Below the pieces are notes generated by a model. It was not told the DNA's origin. It made no database searches and saw only the letters and a list, made by a program, of their open reading frames with translations. The translations under genes were made by a program, and so were the position numbers. From contig WFMF01000516.1 of assembly GCA_011033025.1 (NCBI GenBank), forward strand, positions 53,790 to 117,789: 64,000 nt of DNA, given 5' to 3'. The stretch is from Beroe forskalii. Its lineage: Eukaryota > Ctenophora > Nuda > Beroida > Beroidae. This document shows positions 44,401 through 56,741 of this stretch, in pieces; positions within the stretch are counted from its first letter, which is position 1; each line of letters begins with the position of its first letter.

Positions 44401-47400
44401 ACAATTATCATAATCAGTGCATTTATAGGTATACCTGTATCAGTTTAATAGTTAACGAGCATGATTTAGATTATGAATGAGCCGAGCAATAGCATTAAGC
44501 GGCATCAATCATAATCATATCCATCAGCATTATGATCTTGAGCGATGAATTCAAATTCAAAAGTGTCAGTGCCGCCTTTCCCATATTTCTATTTCACTTT
44601 GAAAATACAAAACACGTCCCGCTACAAAACTCCCGCATTTTATAATCGTACGAAACCTTGGGCTACATTAAGTACCGCCGTATAATGATGTTCATGTACG
44701 TAATATTTTAACAATATTCCCACTGAATGTTTGGAATCTGCCACTTTGATACACCCTTTTCCCTCGAAAGAAATCAGACAATTCCTCATACTCCTTAATT
44801 TCATAAATATTTTGTGGTTCCCGTAGTCTGGCGTAAGGAAACACCCAGCTCCGCCTCCAGCTATCATGACTTCAAAGCCATGAGTTGCAGTGTGACTGTT
44901 AGTGTTAGATCATCATCTAATTCTGCCGTTCTAATGTTATTGTTTATATTTCCCTGCAGTACAAAAGTAGAACAGCTATTTTATGATATGCTCATTATAT
45001 GCTTTGAGTGACGAGTGAGAAAGAGATACTCAATGCTTTCTTTATTGCTCCATCGGTATCCTTTAAACTTTTTTAAAGCTTAAATCCTGAGACGCATTTT
45101 ATCGCTGGAAAATCATCGCAAGCAAATAACGGACGCATAATTCTTCAGCGCGATCATTTCGCATTTTAGTACCAAACCTACCTTCCTAAAAAAAACTGAT
45201 CCATTAACTATAATTGAAATTCATCAAGATTTCTCTCAAAGGCAACACCTACCTGTGATATGTCTAATTGTGTGGTAAATAGAAATTACCAGCCGACAGA
45301 AATTTCCATGAAATGGGGCCCGGATGCCATTGCCAGGAAAACATAGTACAGACTTGTTCTGAGAATAGCAGAAAATCGTGATCCATCAGCCGCCATTACA
45401 CGTGAGGAAGGGAAACGCTTTGCCATTTCCTTCATCCCGAGTGCAAGGATGCTGCACACAAGGATACGGGGTGAGACATCATTAATTCTTCAAATTTACT
45501 AGTACAATCAATTGCGTGACGCAATTCTGAACAGCCTATCATTCGACGTGTATGATCAGCTTCTATCTCATCCTACTGACTAATTAGACAATAAAGGTGA
45601 AACTTTAGTAATCAGATCACCCCATCAGGCCTGGAATTTCTCTTTGACGTGTTAGCTACACTCAATCTGATTGTTTACCTTACTCTCGATTGTCCCATCC
45701 ACTCAGCATCAAGACGGCCCCCACCTGATTGCTTTGGGATGCTGTGAGTGGCTAGCCGGTGCAGAAGAAGCCCCATGCAAACATCCAATCAGCATCAAGA
45801 CTTTCCCCACCTGATAGCTTTGGGCAGCTGTGGAGTGGCTAGCCTCTTGGAGGAGCTTTGGAGAGCGTGATTTTTTCATCACTCTTCTCTGTTCATGTTA
45901 TAGGGGGTCAGAAGCGTCTGCAGCTATATTTTCATAGAATTGATATGTTGTTTTTCAGTCGCATATCCCGTTTCAGCTATACGTTTCAGACAGCAATTTT
46001 TGACCATGGTCAAAAATTGCTGTCATTTCATAACCAGCATTCCTAACACTTATAATAGTTAACGACCGGCTTCTAATTTTAATGTGGCAACAGCTGTTCC
46101 CAACGAGTAAATTTGTAATTGTAGGTATTATAATCAGGGATTTTTAAAACAAGATCATGCTGTATACATGATAAAGGCCTTTTGACCATGACTGGATGTT
46201 TTAATTCAGTAATACCTACTACCTATATCAGTCGTTCTATAAATGGGGTAGGTACTGGTTCTGATATAGTGATAAGACCAAATTTTTTAAACCATTTTAA
46301 CTTTTAAACCGACCTAACTTTCCGCAGGAAATGACAATACCTATACCTAAGTCCTAAAATATGGAAGTGGAACACGCAATCTCAATATCGGATTCGGAGC
46401 TTCAAAGTGATCTGTTTGGGTTTTATTTTATCTGAGGTTATTTTTTTACGATCTAACTTTCAACATTTTATTTCGTACACAAGCACGATCATGCATTTGA
46501 CCATGCACATTTGAGGCCAACTGTCGGAGGCTGTACGACGCGTTTTGGTACGACTAATGGATTACCATAACCATTGGACAAGATTCACAACTCTAATGAC
46601 CATTCTAGTTTTTAATACAATCTTCAATAAATGAATTTAGATTATACTTATATCATATTTATAATTATGGTCGCAGGTGTTAGAATTTTGACGATCTTCG
46701 GACAAGCATCACTTAAATGGCACGCTACAGCCTGAGCCAGTATAACAGGAGCATGATCTAAACTCTGGATCAGTAGGTATTTTTAACGCTTTTTTTCAAT
46801 TCCATTTCTATTGTAATTGAATGCGATGAGATAGGATTGTACGGAATCAGAATTTTTGCATGTGTGATCCAGGGCTTCATGGACTATAGAGTCAATAATT
46901 TATAATTATAACGTCGAGCGCTTAGACAATGATTTTAAGCTTTTTGAAATTAATGTTCAGATTATTCTAATTTATCATTTTATCCATTATCACACAATCA
47001 CAGCATATTTGCTATTGTGAAATTGACTCGACTGTCGGATCATTATACTCAATTATACCTATACTCTAACGTTTTCTGCCGTTATGCTCAGTTATTTTCA
47101 GTCCGTTATGCTCCTGAACTTGAACTTGATGTTGGAAAGTTACTGGTCGATGTGCTGGGATTCCAGAACTTCCTTGACAGAAAATCTCGGACGAAGCTGG
47201 AGATCATGAGATTGGGCAGCAGCAGTCTCCACTCTCGAACATGGAATCCTCAACGACGACAGAAACTGTGCATGGTACAGCGTTTTAAAAGTACGGCGTT
47301 TAATGAGACTGAGTGAGTTCGAGGAAATGTTGACAGTTGCAACGGGTGCAAGCTGACGTTGGGTCGTTGGGAATAGGAATACGACGGGTTTGAATATTCA

Positions 47401-48290
47401 GCGCTGGGGTAATAAAATATTGCCAATTATTTAGCTATTAATTGAGGAGTGAATAGTGATCAATAAGTTATTAATATTAACCAATCGAAAGCCGAACGCA
47501 TAACTTTTAACGCAGGACGGTGGTGCTTATCAGTGTCAAATAGGAATATCTGAATATAGGAATATAACCTACTCCGATCAGGCCAGTGCTGATTTTAATT
47601 GCCAAATGCCACGTCATCTGTTTATCAAGCTATAATAAAGTATAAGAGTATAATGATTTAAACTTTTTCGTTCAGATGTCTGTACGGTGAATATGTTTAT
47701 TTAATTTCCTGTTTCGTTATTATAATGTGACAAAGTTTGTTTCCATTATCCAGCTAGAGCTATCCATATGAATATGATTTAACGATCGAGTATTTAATCA
47801 GGAAAGAGAAAATGCTAAAAATTATACCAGCAGCGTTCTCTCTTTCTGCAACCTTGCATGAAAAAATCTTTCGGGTGTTCATTTTGACGGCCAATTTTGA
47901 ATATGATCGCCTAGTTTCGCCTTGTCAAACCAAAATAAAATTAAAGATAAAGCCTTGAATTCTAATATGCCGAAGGTTTCAAGATGGACATTTGAATACT
48001 TTTTGAGTTATGGCCCTATGAAAAGCCTTATTTTCGCAAGATTTTCATCGAGAGATAACTCGGCTTTGGAATGGACTTAGAGACGAGAGAAAAACATCGA
48101 ATAGGGCTATCTTTCCTCTAAACAATGCAAAAACCCCATTGCTGTGAGTTTTTAGGAATTTCTTCGAGGTGCCTTCAAACACGGTACACTGTACGTACGT
48201 CGTAAAATTGTCCGCGCGCCGCGGAAATAATTTGTTCGCTTTGTCGTAAAATGCAGCCACTGTGCGATGACCCAGCTGCCCATTGGACCA
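41416..48290. other. Long gene-poor region
   Basis: No protein, tRNA or rRNA recognised in nearly 7 kb. Structures seen: an inverted repeat at 42718-42864 (CGTTCCGCGTCGATCGAA near one end, GATCGATGCGGAACG near the other); a GC-rich island at 43085-43290 (CGCCGCGGCCTGTGCCGCGC); a foldback-like block at 43440-43680; diverged repeats of GGACCCGGAATGTTAACC at 43820-44180; two direct copies of a CATCAAGAC and CACCTGAT block at 45705-45850; and a 36-bp perfect palindrome at 45989-46024. A 99-codon frame at 47017-47316 is unlike anything I know and is given no function. Confidence 0.5.
45989..46024. repeat. 36-bp perfect palindrome
   Basis: GACAGCAATTTTTGACCA followed immediately by its exact reverse complement TGGTCAAAAATTGCTGTC, with no loop. 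The flanks do not extend the symmetry. Confidence 0.95.
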
Positions 48291-48496
48291 CTTATAACTC
48301 TTACCTGATCTCTTACTGCCTCTTACTTGACCCACAGTTGGCCTCTCTTACCTGAAATCTGACGACCCTACCTGACCTACTGCCGAATCTTATTTTAGGT
48401 AGAATACCAGTGCAAGGTAGCAGTCCTCTGACCGCCTCTGACATACTGGCGACTTTAACCTGGCCAAGTGATGATTCTTACCTGACCTACTGACTG
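48291..48496. repeat. Diverged CTTACCTGACCTACTG repeats
   Basis: Imperfect copies of CTTACCTGACCTACTGAC and CTCTTACCTGA words up to the LINE end, related to 40740-41035. Noncoding. Confidence 0.55.
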
Positions 48497-49335
48497 ATAA
48501 TAATAATAAATAAATAAAGAAATTAGAACATTTATTACACGCTTAGACATTGTCAAATAGATATCTAGGAGGGAACTACTCTAGCCATTTAAGCGTGACT
48601 AAAACTAAACTCAAAGGCTCAGATAGCAAAAGTGTTTCATGTCAAAAATGTGCCCAAGGAAAATTTCATCTAATATAGAATATTACAAAATATATAATAC
48701 CCACCATACCTAACTTTAATCTAATCAATTCCCGAAAATGCATCTTCAAAATAATATGTCTTCAAGGATTTCTTAAAATTATCAATTTCTCCAATACTTC
48801 TTATTTCATAAGGTAAACTATTCCAAACTTGTGGACCATAATATTGAAAAGCACCTTCTGTTCTTTTCAAGTTAACAGGACTAGACGTTTTTAGTATAAA
48901 GAAATCATCGTCTAACCTCAAACTCATCCTTTTAGTATCTCTTAATGATATCAAATTCTTCAAATAAATAGGAGCTAAATTATTGATGCACTTATATACT
49001 AACAAAGCAACTTTAAATTTTATTCTATAAATTACTGGCAAAAAGTGTAGTTTTTTAAGGAAAGGACTTATGGACTGCCACTTTTTCTTTCCATTCAACC
49101 TAAAAATAAATCGCACAGCATTGTTCTGGATTTTTTGAAGTCTTTGCAGGTTTTTATCTGTTATGCCTGCATAACTTGAATTACAATAGTCCAATACTGA
49201 CAAAATGTTAGCATGTACTAACTGAACCTTTAATTCATGGCTGAGTCTAGATCCAATCTTTTTGATGTTCCTCAAATTCAAATAACAAATCTGGGAAAGA
49301 TGACTAACTTGATCATCCATACTGAGTCTACCCAC
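48497..49335 (-). mobile_element. 5'-truncated LINE, reverse transcriptase C-terminal part
   Basis: The 204-codon minus-strand frame (49335-48721) carries the region after the RT domain of CR1/Jockey/RTE-like non-LTR elements: ILSVLDYCNSSYAGI, LQKIQNNAVRFIF, KKLHFLPVIYRIKFK, INNLAPIYLKNLI, and VWNSLPYEIRSIGEIDNFKK near the end. The palm with the catalytic Asp residues is absent, so the element is dead. The 3' UTR runs to an (ATT)n-type tail at 48498-48520 (plus-strand AATAATAATAAATAAATAAA). The truncated 5' edge coincides with the start of inverted duplication 2 at 49336. Confidence 0.85.
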
Positions 49336-49497
49336 CCTCCCCTGCTAATCAAGTTTACAGAAGTTTCTCAATGACTTGCACTGATATAATCTAATGCACT
49401 GATGATGAATTGATTATGGCTATTCATTTTGCAGAACTTAGCAACTACATTTTATATCTCATTCTTATATTTGCAGCAAGGTAATTGAAGGTTCAAG

Positions 49498-52400
49498 ATG
49501 GCACCTGTAGTCGAGGGTGAGTCATTGTGTTATGAACAGGCTGCCTTATGAAATCAGATGTATACCTAATATTGACAATTTCAAAGTTGCATTGAAAACT
49601 TATTTTTATCGCTGTGCATTTGATGTTCAATAAGATACTATGATGAGACATTTTTGACCTTAAGCTCCTTTTTTTAAGTTTTAGGATACTTATCAAGACT
49701 GTTTATGAATGTTATTAAGTAGGCTTCCGCTTTGTTACTTAGAGCTTGCTCAATCATGGTTTAGCGGAATATAAGTTCATTATTATTATTATTATTATTA
49801 TTGACTGTTGAGTGCACTGTACATTATGCTATTTCATTGAACGAAAAATTTGTAAAAAGAAGCTAAAAAGAAGCACCTATTCTCCTCCTCTGCCCCTTTA
49901 AGTACTCTCTTCTCACCAGACACTGACCCTCATGACCTAACCCGTTAAAACCTAATCTTCCTGTCATCCTGTCTCACTCTTTAAACTCTCTAACCGTTAA
50001 ACGCCTTATCCTTCTTACCTCTTTAAAACACTCATCCTAATTTCGTTCCTCTCATTACTATTAACCTAAACCTTGACGTAATTTCTCCACTCTTTCTCTT
50101 CTCACAATGCTCTTATCATAATTAACTCAGTCTCCATTTCCCAGTCATCCGCTCTTATCTTAATTCCCTTACTGCCTGTTAAAACTACGCTCTCTGCTCG
50201 TGACCTGACCATGCTCCTCTCCCGTACGACCTGTGAACTGCCACTACCACATTCCCGTTCCCCTGACATCATCCTACCCATTCCCCCTTACTCTGTTACT
50301 AGCGCTCTCAATCTCATGCCCTCTCCAATCTATCCAATTTCACCTATTAACACATCTTCCCCCAAAAATCTGATATTTTATTGTGACAAATTTTATTGAC
50401 ATTTCTGTTTTATTGAAATGTTGTTTTATAATCAAATGCCAAAAACTACCTAAAGATCACTTGCAATCACATGTTTTTGTTTATACCTTAAATTCCCTGA
50501 ATGGCTATTTTGCAATTTGATCAATGAAATGAGGTTATTTATTTTAGGTGCTGATCAGCCATTCTCGAACCCTATTGCTCCTGCAAATCTGAGCATTGAT
50601 GAAGAAGCTGATAATGATAACTTGGTCACCACGTAAGTTGGCTCTAGTTTAGCATATAATAATATAATATGTCAAGCAGGCCTGTTGGGCCTGCTAATAC
50701 ACAGCTCACTCGGCACTTCTATGCAGAACCTTGTTAGCAAATTTAAAATCCTACAATTCAAATTAACTAAATACCTCCAAGTTTTGATTCAGGAGCGTGC
50801 CCACCCCCCTCCCCCAGCACGCTCCCGTGGACCCATGCCTGGCCCCAACATTAATGGCTTGGTCTCGGACCACTTACATACCTTCAAATACACCATTTTT
50901 CCAGGGCCAACCTTACCAATGCTGACTTCCGGAAAATGCTTATGACACCCGCTCCAAAGCAAGCCAAAGCAAAGGCACAAGTAACCATTGCCAATGTAGA
51001 GAAAGAAAAGCAGAAGGAGCGTGAAAAACGGCTAAAGGAGAAAAAGGTATCAGTTCATTGACAGAGGCCATGCAAATATTACCTAATATTTGCAATATAA
51101 TCAATTTTGTGGCTTTCCTTTTGTAATCATGTGGTGTTCTATCATTTTACAGTAACTCATTGTAATCTCAATGACTAATTTATACTCCTAGTACCCACTT
51201 ACCTATGTAAGTGTGAACAATTGCAATCCCACGTTGATTATTGATCTTTTGTAATTTTTGTCATAGATTTCGGTTTCGATGTGGATTGTGCATCCCCAAA
51301 CCCCAATTTTAGTTGAAAGTTGATTAAGGAGGAAGTAGGTACATAGATACATGCACAACATTAAAACTTCAATAGCTATCCCACTTCACAGTGCTCGTGA
51401 CCAATAATATTGTTTTATATATACACTATTATAGGTATTGTAATTTGTATAACTATACCTATAACTCTGTATGTAACTCTATAAGACTGAATAGTCAACA
51501 CTCAACAGTCTTGGTGTGAACATTTCATCATTAGTATTCCATATTATTTTCAGCATTAAAAGTCCTTAAACCTCGCAGAAAAAGAAGAGTGAGTACTTAG
51601 AATACAAGAAGACGACAGAAGCTCGACAGAAGGAACTAGCTGAACGATATCGGGATCGTGCAGATGAAAGACGTCAGGAACAAAAAAATTACGAGATTGC
51701 AAATCTCGAAAGCCAAGCCAATCAGTATGCTCCAGCTGGATCAAGTATTGCTTCTGTTGCAGACAGACGAAAACAAACAATTCAAGAGTCTAAGTTTCTT
51801 GGTGGTGACATGGAGCATACTCATTTAGTGAAAGGGCTGGACTTTGCACTGCTTCAAAAAATGAGGGAGGAAATGGCTAGAACTGATCAGTCAGAAGGTA
51901 AAATCCAAAAGACTGAAGCCCATTTAAAAACCGAGGAGGCGAAAAATGCTGAAGAGGGTATGAACTTCAAGACGAAGATGGCCCAGTCAGTATATCGGAT
52001 CCTGTTCGTTAATAAGTATCCAGAAAGGAACGAACTGTTTTCTCAAAACAGGATGGCTTATCAAGTTGACATGGATGATGAATATGCAGAAACCGATGTC
52101 CCAACTACACTTATCAGAAGTAAAGCTGATGCAAAGGCCAGTGTTGAGAAGCGAACTCTAACAAATAACGACATTGTCATCAACAAGCTGACTCAAATCC
52201 TGTCTTACCTCCGGCAAGGTAACCGATATGGAAAACAGAAATTCAAGAAGAAAGAAAAGAGGAAGTTTGAAACCAAAGCTCCGGCAGTACCTGCTACAGC
52301 TGCTGAAGAAGACATCTTCAGTGGAATTGGGGAGTACGTTGCTCCGGGCGTTAAGGCTGCAGCTGCTGGCAGCAAGAAAATGGAGAAACCCAGCACCTAC

Positions 52401-53320
52401 TTCAATGAAGTCACTGAGAAAAGCAGGGCTGAGGCTGAGGCTAAGGTGGAGGCTGCGAATCAGAAAAGGGCAGCAGACGCTCGAAGGATGCGGTTAGATG
52501 CTCAGCAGCCTCAGGACAGCTACATGGAGTGTTACCCTGGAGCTATGGAGGAGAGTGGGAATGCTTATGATTCAGACGAGGATGCAGACTACAGTAAGAT
52601 GGATATGGTTAGTACGTATTTCTTTCTGATTGTGCCGTCGTGGGCATAATTTTTCTACCTAATTTTATTGATTTTTAATGGGATTAAAAAGTACAAGCTG
52701 ACATACTGACATGTTCTCTAAATCTGTTATCTCTACATGTGGTTTGAATTGTTTTAGCAAATGATTGCTCAAATGGCGAATCTTTATTCCACTTTGCTGT
52801 ACTGGTCAGTGAGTGCCTCTATATCACTTTGCTCATAATCAAAAGACTTAAAGAGAATAAAGGATTTATCATATAGAATTAATATCTATCGCTTGTTGAC
52901 TGCAGGGAAACAAGAAAGGTCCACTAACACGGTGGGACTTTGAAGACGAAGATAAGTACAACAATTACATGGAAAAGAAGGAGGCAATGCCAAAAGCTGC
53001 CTTCCAGTTCGGAATCAAGATGAGTGATGGGAGGTTAGAGAGAAAGTATTATTGATGAATTTGGTGTTAACTACATTATACACTTATACACGATTTATTC
53101 TCTTTCAACTATTTCTTGATTGATAATCTGATAATGTTCTTTAAATAATCCAGATTTCATAAATTCAATGTGTTGTTTCAGGAAAACAAAGAGACACAAG
53201 CCAGTCGATGAGAAACAGAAGCTCGATCGTGAAATGCAAAGGATAAACGCCCTGATAAACAAACGAAAAGCTGTCGGTTCTGGAGAAGTCGAGATTCCGG
53301 AAAAGGTCGCCAAGTACTGA
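49498..53320 (+). CDS. IK: IK/RED spliceosomal protein, intact left copy
   Basis: Exons 49498-49516, 50548-50632, 50905-51046, 51579-52607, 52906-53033 and 53182-53320 sum to 1542 bases: 513 residues, in frame, all with GT-AG introns. IK/RED is a nuclear component of the spliceosomal B complex, needed for pre-mRNA splicing and mitotic spindle checkpoint function. Diagnostic blocks in order: ADQPFSNPIAPA, ESKFLGGDMEHTHLVKGLDF (RED N-terminal domain), YRILFVNKYPERNELF, DEYAETDVPTTLIRSKAD, NKLTQILSYLRQGNRYGK, DEDADYSKMDM, NKKGPLTRWDFEDEDKYNNY and KAAFQFGIKMSDGR. The Arg-Glu/Asp dipeptide tract that gives human RED its name is missing; an Ala/Glu/Lys-rich linker takes its place. Start chosen at MAPVVEG because the right copy keeps the same short first exon. 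Confidence 0.93.
49532..49803 (+). mobile_element. LINE 3' fragment inserted in IK intron 1 (left arm only)
   Basis: Encodes the last residues of a LINE ORF, NRLPYEIRCIPNIDNFKVAL and CAFDVQ stop, closely parallel to the end of the 48721-49335 ORF but on the opposite strand. It is followed by a short 3' UTR and a (TTA)n tail ending at 49803. The right arm has an uninterrupted GTTATGACTGTTGAG sequence at this position. Confidence 0.85.
49852..50392. mobile_element. Unclassified 0.54 kb pyrimidine-rich insertion (left arm only)
   Basis: The right arm joins its flanks directly (GAACGAAAAATTTG to TTTTATTGAAAT). The block is rich in CTCTCTAACC and CCTAACCCGTTAAA-like words. No terminal repeat or ORF was seen. 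Confidence 0.55.
50672..50770 (+). repeat. GGCCTGTTGGGCC dispersed repeat in IK intron 2, present in both arms
   Basis: A short member of the family found in eIF3L introns: CAAGCAGGCCTGTTGGGCCT, then CAGCTCACTCGGC and a degraded GCAGAACCTTGTTAGCAAAT. The inverse copy at about 60905-61010 shows it predates the duplication. Confidence 0.75.
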
Positions 53321-54163
53321 GAAATGACTCACTTAGGAGTCTGCGTTTTGTGAGTTTCGTGGCTGCCTTATACCAGCTATTCTTCAGCACTTTGAACGGT
53401 AATGGTCATTGATCCTGAGCGATGTAAGAAGAAGGAGAAAGAAAATCATAATGTTACTGTACTGTGTAGAGACTCTGAGACTGCTGAGTCACGCCGAATA
53501 TCTCACTTGAAGATTGTGTTTTTGGCCAACAGAAAGAAAGTGTCAGCTTCACTTTCCCCGAGTTTCACTGTACATTATAATGCTACAAAATACGTTCATT
53601 ACTCCAAATCGTGCTCTAATAAGTTACTTATTCAGTACCTATATATCTAATGCAATGATTGATGATATATAGGTATTTATTTCTGTTCTGTGAGAATTGA
53701 TGACAAAGTGATAGTTTGACTTTCACTTTATTAGTACATCAAAATACGAGATTCCGTAAAATTCTTATCTATTCCATTTGCAATTTTCTCCATGTATAAT
53801 TTAGTACTGTACAGTTTTCATCCCATACCAGTGAATATGAGAGTTTGAACTTGTAAGTAGAAACGAGCTGCAGAAATGGGTAAATGTAAGAAGTGTTTTT
53901 CTTAATTATTTTTTGATTCAAGTGCTGTATTATTTTACTAAATTCTGTAACTGAGTGAATAAGACGAACAGCTGTTTCATTCAAAACTTTAAGCGTTCAC
54001 TCTTTATCGAAATACGTTGTGCAGACAGACAGGCTCATATTTGATTAAATAGGCAAATATTTACATATTAATTATTTTCATACCATATTCATATAGTTTT
54101 TACTGAATTATTACCTCTTCTAAACTCAACCCATGCGTCTGTTAAACTCAATGCAACCGACAA

Positions 54164-54228
54164 CATTTTGATTGCAATCCCCCTCGCACAGCATGATATT
54201 GCGACCTAATGTCACTGGTGCCTGACCA
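54164..54228. other. Short region between IK arm and REV3L start
   Basis: Only 65 bp separate the palindrome inner edge from the REV3L ATG, so the REV3L 5' UTR and promoter would lie inside the duplicated arm, 0.9 kb after the IK stop. Confidence 0.4.
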
Positions 54229-55445
54229 ATGGATGGATGTGTCTACGTGCAGAGGTGTGTCTCAGTGGATGATTACCTGGGAGCCCCCATCCCGCCTCTA
54301 GATGAAACTGTCTGTCCTCTCTCAGGATCTATCATAAGGAAGGTAATGACGAAGTGATATAACCAGTGGTATCCGTGCGACACAAATTCATTTGGTTGAA
54401 GCGGTGTTGTGGTCTCTCGTTTTGATAATATTATTTTGACAATTGCTATGTGAAATTTTCCGTAATCTCTAGAATTTGTTTAGATAGAATTAAGCTTTTA
54501 AATGGGGTTGGTTTGTCAATAAAATATACAAATTTGCAAATTGTGGTTTTTATGTTCTTCGTGGTAACATCGTTAGCATGAAAGTGTATCCCAATTCCCA
54601 GGTCCCTATTCTGCGAGTTTACGGAGCGACACAGCTCGGACAGAAGGCCTGTATCCACGTTCACCGGGTGTTTCCCTACTTGATGGTCCCCTACAGAGAC
54701 ATTGCAGGGCAAGTTGGTAAATTATAAATCCTTTAATCTTGATTACTGACACTGCAATTCTGTTACTTATCAATTAAATGACAAAGTCGCAACCGGCAAC
54801 CACTCATTTGTTTGAAATATATTATTTCAATTTCATTAAATACATAACATTTGTCATTTCAATTTTAAGAGTTGGTTTCATTTATGAAATTGTTGCTTGA
54901 AATGAACAGTTAGTATAAACCGTTCTCGCAGACGCCGACTTCAGAGACATCTTCACTGAGCTCGAGAGTTCGCTTAATCGGAGCTACGGATCCTCCAACG
55001 GCCAGTTCATCCATAACATCGTCACAAAGACTGGCATTCCATTCTATGGCTTCCACGAAGATGAGATAGAGTTTCTCAAGATCCTTTTCTACCAGCCAAG
55101 ATACGTTAAGCGAACTGCAGAGCTCCTTCTTCAAGGCTGTTTGAGGTAAGAAATTAGTCATGATTTGCATAATTCTGCTAGCGAAAATGTTGAAATTCTT
55201 AGGTATTATTACAATTGAGCTTGATTATAAAGTATTCTATATAAATACTTCATTTCAAATAAAGTATTCTCAGAGGTAAGCTGGTGCAGCCTCATGAAGC
55301 CCACATCCCGTATTCTCTGCAGTTCCTGACAGACTACAACATCCACGGAATGAACCTGATATACTTCCGGAGGGTCCTTTTCAGAGTGTCAGAGGATCAG
55401 TTCAACCAGCTGACTATCAACGAGAATACCGATTACATGTCATCT
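54229..55445 (+). CDS. REV3L: DNA polymerase zeta catalytic subunit REV3, N-terminal four exons only
   Basis: Exons 54229-54342, 54602-54716, 54932-55145 and 55274-55445 splice in frame with GT-AG sites to 205 codons without a stop. Matches to the REV3L N-terminal domain: KVPILRVYGATQLGQKACIH, FPYLMVPYRD, TKTGIPFYGFHEDEIEFLKI, VKRTAELLLQG, VQPHEAHIPYSLQFLTDYNI and HGMNLIYFRRVLFR. REV3 is a B-family translesion polymerase of about 3000 residues in vertebrates. None of its exonuclease-like or polymerase motifs is here. After the last donor (GTGAGT at 55446) no further exon is found before the inverted arm starts at about 56742. So the gene is cut off, either by rearrangement or by a misjoin. 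The reading frame itself shows no decay. Confidence 0.88.
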
Positions 55446-56741
55446 GTGAGTAGCTTTATCATTCTGGTCCCTAACCCACTCGCCGGGGTATGGGTCATGT
55501 TTTGTATTTTATTTTAAACCTCATGCTCATGGGGCATTGTGATTCGGATGGACAAGAATTTGGCGGATTTAATTCTGGAATACCTTCTATCTATATAATA
55601 ATTATACAACTTTTAAGATAAGACTAGGATAGCAAATATTATCACAGTTTCACTTTCAGCATAGTATATTAAGCTGTTAAGATTTTTCAAATAAGCAGGC
55701 ATTGAATGGATGAAAAGCTATCTTTATCAACGGTATCATACTTCAACTGATGACCGAACTAAATAATTGTTCTCACATAATATTGAATTAAACTTGAAAT
55801 TAAACTCGACGCATTTGAATATTGCCAGTTTGGTCAAGTAAGTTGTAACCCAAAACTTTTAACTTACCTAGGGCAGAAACTGGATATTGAAACTTCCAGT
55901 TTATGCGGGTTCATGAAAGCATGAAGTGTGGTGGTGAAACCCGGCCCCATCTACTGACTTTTTCGGTTGCTGCCCAGTGCCCCAGGTCAAATTTGATTCA
56001 TTTGACCATTCCGACATTATTACCTACTACCTATAGCTTAATAATAGAGGTTACTGTGAACTGTATAAAAAGACATTAAATACAAGTTCAGGGAATACAA
56101 TCTACTTGAAAGTGCTCGACTTATTGAATGAGATTTAGCGATGCTGAAGATTGGTCTAAAAGCCATGAAACATATTGTTCATCCATAACGTGTTGTTTCA
56201 CTTTGTTAAAAAGACATAATATATATACTTTTCTTTGTCTTTTTCCCCATCACTCGGAGTACTGTCATTTCTTGTCGGCGTTTTAGAATCATTTCAGACT
56301 CATTGTTATGCATATTTCCGAGTATTTAAATCACCCATATAAGAGTATAAAGACAGGAGTATTCTATGTTTTCGTAACTAGGCCGCAGATCTGCCCGTTC
56401 TTTCTACAAGTTATGAACTCCGAGTTTCAGGATTGGTTTCCTCCATTCTGTTTGTTGTTTCCTGTTGGAATATATCTTGGGGTTGTTTTTATTAATGTAC
56501 GCACATCACAATTGATTTATTTATAGGTAGGTTTTTTTGGTGTGGAGTTGGAGTAATAAGCACCATTTGCCACTTCAAACTTATCTAAGTCATCTAGGTA
56601 ACTAGGTAACTAGAATATTAACATATTACAAGGATCAAGGTTTGAGTGAGAAAGAGGAATAATTCAAGCCGTATACTAACATTTCCATTGGCCGGTGTGA
56701 TCCTCTCACCACAAGCCTCCTCCACTTCGTGAGCTGATTCA
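55446..56741. other. Rest of palindrome 2 spacer, no gene seen
   Basis: AT-rich and single copy in the window. It should be REV3L intron if the gene were intact, but no exon with REV3L similarity was recognised. A 72-codon frame at 56308-56526 is hydrophobic but unsupported. Confidence 0.5.

Larger units (their letters stand above)
49336..54163 (+). repeat. Left arm of giant inverted duplication 2 (IK arm)
   Basis: Matches the reverse complement of about 56742-61578, from CCTGCTAATCAAGTTTACAG at the outer edge to ACTCAATGCAACCG at the inner edge. It includes all IK exons. Left-only insertions are a LINE 3' end (about 49532-49803) and an unclassified 0.54 kb block (49852-50392). Confidence 0.92.

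Noticed and set aside
47017..47316. 99-codon plus-strand frame
   Set aside because: Composition is plausible for protein, but there is no recognised family, no splice structure and no second copy to test conservation; not called as a gene.
52205..52497. Frames overlapping the IK fourth exon, mirrored at 59374-60011
   Set aside because: Shadow frames of IK; the 178-codon plus-strand frame at 59475 is the antisense of the inverted copy.
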